This document shows, piece by piece, positions 1-4,754 of a stretch of 6,813 nt of DNA (position 1 is the stretch's first letter; each line of letters opens with the position of its first letter). The position numbers and the translations under genes are program-made. Source of the DNA: Campylobacteraceae bacterium. GTDB taxonomy: Bacteria; Campylobacterota; Campylobacteria; Campylobacterales; Campylobacteraceae. The notes beneath the pieces were generated by a model. The model saw only the letters and a list, made by a program, of their open reading frames with translations, made no database searches and had not been told where the DNA came from. The stretch covers positions 1 through 6,813 of the forward strand of contig JAAYLJ010000202.1 of NCBI GenBank assembly GCA_012521935.1, written 5' to 3'.

Positions 1-1326
1 ATAGCCTAAAACCATGAGAGAATCTTTTGTTTTCCACTCAAGTTCTATCTCATGATATTTTAGTGATGAAGCTAAGATACTACAAGCTTTTTCACAAGCT
101 TCAACAACTTCAAACAACTCTTTTGTTTTAGAAGGTTTGAAAAAGTTTTGAAAATCACTAATTGTATTTGACATATATAAGGTTATGGCATTGCACTCTT
201 TAACGCAGTTTCTTAGAAAAAACCTATCCATTTTTTTAAACTTATATCTAGTTTCTAGGTTCATTAAAATTGCATTTATTTCACCTAATGGTTGCCTCCA
301 TTGATGAGCGATATTTCCTATCATATTTCCCATCGCTGCAAGTCTTGATTGTTGGATTAGGAGTTTTTCTTGATCTGTTCTTCTTATGATTTCTTGTTGG
401 ATTTTATTTTCTAAATCATCTACCATCTCATTTATAACAATTTTTAAACTATTTAAATCATTACTTTTTGCTAAAGCATTTAGCCTACTTTGTAAATTGC
501 CCTCTTTTAGGGCTTGAAGCATATTTGTAGCACTCTCAATAAACTTTAAATCTTGCACAAGAGCCTCTTTAGCCTTATCTATTTCAAAATTAATAGCCTT
601 TGCCATCTCTCCAAGCTCATCATTAGAGTCTAGGTTGATTGCGATAGGTTTTAATACTCTTCTCTCTTTTAAAAAAGAGAAAAATTCTAAAAGTCCAGAC
701 TTAACTAACTCAATGCTAAAGACTATTTTTCGCAAAATAAGCCAGCCAAGTCCTAGGCTTAAAGTTGTTAAAAATAGTGAAACTATTATGATAGTTTTAT
801 GAGTTCCATCAATCCTATCTTTAGCCCTATGATAGGTTTTAGATGAGGTTTCTAGCTTTAAGGATTGGGCATTTTGCAAAGAGTAAATCAAAGAGTAAAA
901 TTTCTCTCTCTCATTTGTGTTTACATTTATAAAAGCCCCCTCTTCAAAACCCTCTTTTGTGTATTTTCTTGACTCCCCTAACTCTTTTTTATACTCATGC
1001 CACTCTTTTATAACCTCTTCATCTAGTTCAAATATCAAGCTATCTATCTGCTCAATTAGTGGCTCAATGGTTGTATCTATCTCATTTCTAAAATCTTCAT
1101 TTGGCGCAGCTACTAAAGATAAAGAGAGCTCTCTTAAGTAAAATATTGGGGCTATAAAGTCTTGTTGGAGAGATTGAACTTTTTTAGAATCATTAAAAAC
1201 TCTATCTAAACTATCAACCCCAAGCCTTCCCATACTATAAGCTAATAAAACTATGACTATTAGGGTAAAAACTCCAATAAGTCCTGCCATGAGAAACTTT
1301 GTTCTAATCCTAAGTTTTGACATCAT
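1..1326 (-). CDS. membrane sensor histidine kinase, HAMP-containing (C-terminal ATPase domain off the left edge)
   Basis: The 442 visible residues run open to the left edge. Transmembrane helix 1 lies at about 11-31 (FLMAGLIGVFTLIVIVLLAYS) and helix 2 at about 179-198 (IIIVSLFLTTLSLGLGWLIL). They enclose a periplasmic domain of about 147 residues that is mostly charged helix. A HAMP domain follows at about 199-253 (DSNDELGEMAKAIN), then a second HAMP-like segment at about 262-310 (LQALKEGNLQSRL) and a coiled coil leading to the dimerisation helix. The phosphoacceptor is H341 in IAHQWRQPLGEINAI, a kinase type common in Campylobacterota. The HATPase N, G1 and G2 boxes lie beyond the window. Either ATG 1326 or ATG 1323 could be the start. 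The second overlaps the binding-protein stop as ATGA, so coupling is likely. Its partners are probably the upstream regulator and, through the periplasmic domain, the binding protein. I saw no internal stop or frameshift. Confidence 0.92.
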   Translation of the reverse strand, partial: MMSKLRIRTKFLMAGLIGVFTLIVIVLLAYSMGRLGVDSLDRVFNDSKKVQSLQQDFIAPIFYLRELSLSLVAAPNEDFRNEIDTTIEPLIEQIDSLIFELDEEVIKEWHEYKKELGESRKYTKEGFEEGAFINVNTNEREKFYSLIYSLQNAQSLKLETSSKTYHRAKDRIDGTHKTIIIVSLFLTTLSLGLGWLILRKIVFSIELVKSGLLEFFSFLKERRVLKPIAINLDSNDELGEMAKAINFEIDKAKEALVQDLKFIESATNMLQALKEGNLQSRLNALAKSNDLNSLKIVINEMVDDLENKIQQEIIRRTDQEKLLIQQSRLAAMGNMIGNIAHQWRQPLGEINAILMNLETRYKFKKMDRFFLRNCVKECNAITLYMSNTISDFQNFFKPSKTKELFEVVEACEKACSILASSLKYHEIELEWKTKDSLMVLGY

Positions 1327-2983
1327 GGAAGCTCTTTCATATATATTTTTGGTCTAACTCGGTTTTTTCTACTCTCCAAAAGAGCTTCTTTGCCTCTAAC
1401 AGACCAATGATATGGGGTTACTTTAGCTTTCCAAAGCGGCATTAACAGCACAGCTGAGGGAACATAATCTATCTCTTTATTTACAGCTAAAACAATATTT
1501 GGAGATGGAACAAAAAGCATATAAGCGTTATCATAAGTTAAATACTCAATCTCTTTTACAACTTCATTAAAAGCGTTGCTATTGTAAGGAGTTGTAAAAA
1601 AAGTTTGGATTAAATCTTGCATTTTTTTATCTTCATCTATGGTTGACCAAACATCCTTAGTCCTATAGTTAAAAATGACTGTCCATGGATGATTGCTACA
1701 CCAATCATCATTTCCCCAAGTCAAAATATCCCAATCTTTTGGGCTAGCTCTATTTGTTAAAAGCTGATCATAAAGCTCTTTTTCACTAGTAGTTGTTTCA
1801 TACTCAACACTTATTCCATATTGGTTAAATTGGTACTCAATCCCTTTCCATAAAAACATAAATCTCTCAAGAGTATAAACTTTAAGCTTAAGTCCGTTTA
1901 AAAGCTTAAATCTTTGCCTCTCCTCCTCCTCAAATAAAGGACTAGCTTTAGCTTTCTCATAGTGTGTTAGTAGATTTTTTGTAGCAATATTTACAGATTT
2001 ATAATTTCTAGTACTTGCAGTTGGAGCAATTTTTCCTTCATTTTTATATACAAATTTAAGTAGATTTTCTTGATTTAGTATCTCATTTAGCGCAATTCTT
2101 ACTCTTTTATCCCTCAAAACTCCTTCTGGTTTTAGCATATTAAAATAGACTGAAATGTTGTGAGTTGATGGATGGGTTACAAGTTTAGTATATGGGGATA
2201 AAACTGCTTCTGTTTTTTTATTAAAAGGAATTGGCGAAATATCTAGTAAGCCTTCATTCTTAAAAATATCCTCAAGCGCTTCTTTAGTATCAAGCTGGGT
2301 GTAAATTGTTATTTTTTCAATGTATGGATAGGTTGGATCATAAAAAAGTTTATTTGCTTCAAGTTCAATAATGGGTGTTTGCTCTCCCCCAACAGCGTAT
2401 CCTTTTTTTAAAACATAAGGCCCTAAACCATAAGGCCCAGGATGCTTCATGCTATTTGATGTTGAAGCTCCTTTAAAGCCCCAACCAAACTCTTTTAGGT
2501 ATCTTGAGCTATATAGATTTATCATGGTTAAATCAAACATAAAAAGTTCATATGGCTCTTTTAGAGTAAATCTTATATGATAATCTGAAATTTTCTCAAC
2601 ACTTTTTAATCTTACAAAAAGATCAGAGTAGTTAAATGGAGTCTTTAGCATATAGTTAAAATTCTCAATGACTGAATCAGCATTAAATGCAGTTCCATCT
2701 TGAAATTTTGCCCCTTTAACTAAGAAAAAGTCATAAACAGTTTTTGAAATTTGCTCATGACTTTCTGCCATCATATGCTCATATCCATCTTCATTATCGC
2801 TTGATCTTACAAGAGTGCCGTTGATTAGTTTTGAAAGATAAAGATATGGCATGGTTGGAAAAAAACTTTAATATGAGAGTCTGGATGCCTGTAGTTTAGT
2901 GCTATCTCGCTACTATCATCTTTTTCATAAGAGGCAAAAAGGGTGGATATAGATAAAAATAGTATAAATATCTTATATATCAA
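1323..2983 (-). CDS. periplasmic solute-binding protein, SBP_bac_5 (peptide/nickel type), frameshifted near its N-terminus
   Basis: This is a family 5 extracytoplasmic binding protein. The main open frame (ATG 2852 to stop 1323, 509 residues) has the family motif GAKFQDGTAFNADSV, GPYGLGPYVL, and a C-terminal lobe with paired aromatic segments. It lacks both a signal peptide and a Shine-Dalgarno sequence at 2852. Another frame upstream, from TTG 2983, encodes an excellent signal peptide (MIYKIFILFLSISTLFA, cleaved before SYE) and residues up to HIKVFF. It then hits a stop at 2827-2825, after 52 residues. Joining the two frames by a -1 shift or one extra T at the T7 run (2865-2859) gives a 553-residue protein reading KVFFPTMPYLYLSKLINGTLV, as expected for the family. 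I therefore start the gene at 2983. The end overlaps the kinase start. With no permease gene nearby, a sensory role with the kinase is more likely than transport; the ligand is unknown. It may be a pseudogene if the shift is fixed. Confidence 0.8.
2858..2865 (-). other. T7 run with -1 slippery heptamer at the frame junction of the binding-protein gene
   Basis: In the signal-peptide frame the codons are AAA GTT TTT TTC CAA, so the heptamer T TTT TTC (2864-2858) has the X XXY YYZ form used for -1 frameshifting. A -1 slip here enters the 509-residue frame exactly and without loss of residues. One added T has the same effect. I see no clear stimulatory hairpin just downstream and no Shine-Dalgarno-like element just upstream, so phase variation, a lesion or a homopolymer sequencing error remain equally open. 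Confidence 0.6.
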
Positions 2984-3662
2984 GCTTGTAGCCTATGCCA
3001 GATAGATTTATGATGAAATCTTTTGGTAGTTTTTTCCGTAAACTTAAAACTAAAGATCTAACCGCATTATCAGTCATTACATCATCTTTCCAAATCTTAT
3101 ATTGCAACTCTTCATATGAGACTACTTTAAATCTATTGTTTATTAAAACTTCTAAAAATTCTATCTGTTTTTTACTAAGTTTTATTGGCTCATTGTTGTA
3201 ACTTAACTCTTTTTTTTCAACATCATAGTGGTAGCCAAGGGGCAAATCACAAGTTAAAGATTTGATTTTATTTATCTTATGTGCACAAGTTTTTAAAGAT
3301 TTTAATATTTGAGCCAAAGTTGCAGGTTTTACAAGATAGTGCTCCAAATGAAGCTCAACTGCGCTAAGAAGATACTCTTTTTCGGTATGAGCTGTAATCA
3401 TGACAATAGGAATTGCCTCATCAACCTCTCTTACTTTGGTTACAAACTCTATTCCATTCATTCTAGGCATTAAAATATCGCATAAAATAGCGTCTGGTTT
3501 CTCTTGCTTGTAAAGCTTCAAAGCTTCATGCCCATCTTTAGCCTCAATAACCTCTTTTACATAAAACCTTAATGTATCAGCTATTGGCTTTCTTATCTTT
3601 GGCTCATCTTCTGCATATAAGACACGAAGAGTTTTTAGTTGCAATTTTGACACCTTTTGCAT
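2973..3662 (-). CDS. OmpR/PhoB-family response regulator
   Basis: This is a two-component transcription regulator of 229 residues. The receiver domain spans about 11-125, with the acidic pair E18/D19, phosphoacceptor D62 in ILCDILMPRMNG, switch residue T90 in MITAH and conserved K112 in VKPA, so all phosphorylation residues are intact. The C-terminal winged helix-turn-helix (Trans_reg_C) spans about 145-229 and includes LSKKQIEFLEVLINN, VRSLVLSLRKKL and the final GIGYKL wing. The ATG at 3662 is fixed by an AGGAG site. The product is cytoplasmic and should be phosphorylated by the kinase encoded two genes downstream. The likely targets are its own operon and the adjacent molybdoenzyme operon; this is inferred from position only. 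The end of the gene overlaps the start of the binding-protein gene by 11 bp. Confidence 0.95.
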   Translation of the reverse strand: MQKVSKLQLKTLRVLYAEDEPKIRKPIADTLRFYVKEVIEAKDGHEALKLYKQEKPDAILCDILMPRMNGIEFVTKVREVDEAIPIVMITAHTEKEYLLSAVELHLEHYLVKPATLAQILKSLKTCAHKINKIKSLTCDLPLGYHYDVEKKELSYNNEPIKLSKKQIEFLEVLINNRFKVVSYEELQYKIWKDDVMTDNAVRSLVLSLRKKLPKDFIINLSGIGYKLDI

Positions 3663-3667
3663 TTTTT

Positions 3668-3672
3668 CTCCT
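3668..3672 (-). promoter_or_regulatory. strong ribosome-binding site AGGAG for the response regulator
   Basis: AGGAG sits 5 nt before the ATG at 3662 and fixes that start. It is the best Shine-Dalgarno sequence in the window. The two genes downstream of the regulator have much weaker sites and probably rely on translational coupling. Confidence 0.75.
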
Positions 3673-3676
3673 GTGA

Positions 3677-3705
3677 ATTATAAGTAAACTTTATGGAATC
3701 TGCAA
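3677..3705 (-). promoter_or_regulatory. candidate sigma70-type promoter for the regulatory operon
   Basis: On the minus strand a perfect -10 box TATAAT (3682-3677) lies 17 nt downstream of TTGCAG (3705-3700), which keeps only the TTG of the -35 consensus. Transcription would start about 7 nt below the -10 box, leaving a leader of roughly 10-15 nt that begins at or just before the AGGAG ribosome-binding site. This would let the response regulator, binding protein and kinase be expressed separately from the oxidoreductase operon, although read-through is also possible because no terminator is visible. Confidence 0.45.
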
Positions 3706-3719
3706 GTTCAATCTTTGTC

Positions 3720-3734
3720 TTACCATACTGGTAA
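3720..3734. promoter_or_regulatory. 15-bp perfect palindrome, candidate operator upstream of the response-regulator promoter
   Basis: The arms TTACCA and TGGTAA are exact reverse complements around a 3-nt centre. The site ends about 14 bp upstream of the putative -35 box of the response-regulator gene, a common place for an activator or repressor site. No T run follows on the minus strand, so it does not look like an intrinsic terminator. Binding by any protein is inference. OmpR-family regulators usually prefer direct repeats, so a different regulator, or chance, is possible. Confidence 0.3.
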
Positions 3735-3747
3735 ATAGTATCCCGCC

Positions 3748-4104
3748 TCAGCTTGCTTTATATATTAAATTTAACTTTATCTCAAATTCATATTCGCCTG
3801 GCTCTAAGATAGTTATGGTTGTTTTAGGATACCCATCAATAATTTTTGGAGGAGTATCTCCATCAAAACTATAAATATCAGCAAACCCAGCTATCAAGTA
3901 GCCTGATGGCATCTCTTTATGTTCAAGTTCGTAAATGATCTCATTTTCACCAACTTTCCACTCATTTGGAGTTGTAACTTTCACTTTTTGTGCGGCAAAT
4001 TGATAAAACTCTTGCATTTCAACTACTGAGCACTCTTGCGAGGGAGTCTCCTCCCCCACAAGCAAAGAGATAAAAAGAGATAAAGTTGCTATTGCTAGCT
4101 TCAT
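3748..4104 (-). CDS. small secreted protein of unknown function, third gene of the oxidoreductase operon
   Basis: I do not recognise the family. The 118-residue protein opens with a clear Sec signal (MKLAIATLSLFISLLVG, likely cleaved near residue 17), so the mature product of about 100 residues should be periplasmic. The mature part has one cysteine (ECSV) and alternating segments such as TTITILEPGEYEFEIKL, which suggest a small beta-sandwich. The gene starts 3 bp after the ferredoxin gene's stop. Its ribosome-binding site, AAAAGGAT, overlaps that stop, so it is co-transcribed and probably coupled. Its position where a membrane anchor is often found suggests an accessory role for the oxidoreductase, but it has no transmembrane segment apart from the signal. 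The C-terminus is uncertain: another frame continues past the stop and would give an ending of GYYLPVW at 3720. Function is unknown; it being a real gene is likely from the signal peptide, spacing and ribosome-binding site. Confidence 0.8.
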   Translation of the reverse strand: MKLAIATLSLFISLLVGEETPSQECSVVEMQEFYQFAAQKVKVTTPNEWKVGENEIIYELEHKEMPSGYLIAGFADIYSFDGDTPPKIIDGYPKTTITILEPGEYEFEIKLNLIYKAS

Positions 4105-4107
4105 CTT

Positions 4108-4743
4108 TTATCCTTTTAGTCTATGCATCTTTTCTGGAAGTGATGGCAAAATAAATCTAGTTGAAGGCTTAGTATAAGCATCAATTGCATAATCAATTCC
4201 AACAGGGTTAGCTACACCTATATTAGCATATTTTGGATCATGAATATCGATGATTTTTAGCGCCTCAACTGGGCATGATTGAACACAAGCTGGCAGTAAG
4301 CCTTCCTCTTGCCTCTCCCAACACATGCTACATTTTTCAGCTTTGCCAAGTTTTGTATTAAATTTAGAAGCTCCAAAAGGACAAGCCTTAACACAGCCTC
4401 CACAGCCTATACACATAGATTGGTCTTGTTTTACAATACCAGTTAATGGATCTTTAGTTTGCGCACCTGCTGGACAAATTGCCACACAAGCTGGCTCCTC
4501 ACAGTGATTACAAGCAAGTGAAAAATAAAATCTCTCAGCTGGCATATCTACCATTGGAGCTTTTGCATACCAAGATAACTCTGGAAGGATATTGTTTTCA
4601 TCTTCTAAATACTCTTCATGCCCAACCTCTCTTACCCTTCGCCAAGCTATACCATTATCTTGATGATATTGGTTTTTACAAGCCATTGCGCATGTGTTGC
4701 AGCCTAAGCATAGGCTACTATCTACTAAAAAAGCTTTTTGCAT
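4108..4743 (-). CDS. DmsB-like four-cluster [4Fe-4S] ferredoxin subunit
   Basis: This is the electron-transfer subunit of the molybdoenzyme, passing electrons between a donor and the catalytic subunit. The 211-residue protein has four cysteine groups, which is the DmsB/PsrB/NrfC pattern: C12, C15, C18, C22; C78, C81, C86, C90 (with CP); C111, C114, C117, C121 (CIGCGGC then CP); and C138, C141, C153, C157 (with CP). All sixteen cysteines are present, so four [4Fe-4S] clusters are expected. The length is normal for the family. There is no signal peptide, as expected for a subunit co-exported with its Tat-bearing partner. The ATG follows the catalytic gene's stop by 11 bp, with AAAAGGAT placed 6 nt upstream. 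The C-terminal tail (about 165-211) lies beyond the ferredoxin fold and may contact the catalytic subunit. Nothing resembling an NrfD/DmsC anchor follows, so the electron partner is not shown here. Confidence 0.95.
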   Translation of the reverse strand: MQKAFLVDSSLCLGCNTCAMACKNQYHQDNGIAWRRVREVGHEEYLEDENNILPELSWYAKAPMVDMPAERFYFSLACNHCEEPACVAICPAGAQTKDPLTGIVKQDQSMCIGCGGCVKACPFGASKFNTKLGKAEKCSMCWERQEEGLLPACVQSCPVEALKIIDIHDPKYANIGVANPVGIDYAIDAYTKPSTRFILPSLPEKMHRLKG

Positions 4744-4754
4744 TGAAGATCCTT

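Noticed and set aside
663..680. 18-bp palindrome, TCTCTTTT-AA-AAAAGAGA
   Set aside because: It lies inside the kinase gene just after the second membrane helix, in Phe/Leu/Lys/Glu codons. AT-rich coding sequence explains it; it is not at a gene end and is not a terminator.
877..899. 11-bp direct repeat (TTTACTCTTTG) with 12-bp period
   Set aside because: It encodes two copies of Y-S-L in the kinase periplasmic domain and keeps the frame. Two copies are too few to call a repeat locus.
917..1141. Plus-strand open frame, Ser/Phe-rich, opposite the kinase gene
   Set aside because: It is a shadow of the kinase periplasmic domain on the other strand. The Ser/Phe richness is the complement of Glu/Lys-rich codons.
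2995..3201. Plus-strand open frame opposite the response-regulator DNA-binding domain
   Set aside because: It is antisense to an intact, well-conserved regulator gene, and no independent coding signal is seen.
3720..3734. Intrinsic terminator between the two operons
   Set aside because: The palindrome has only a 6-bp A/T-containing stem and is not followed by a T run on the minus strand.
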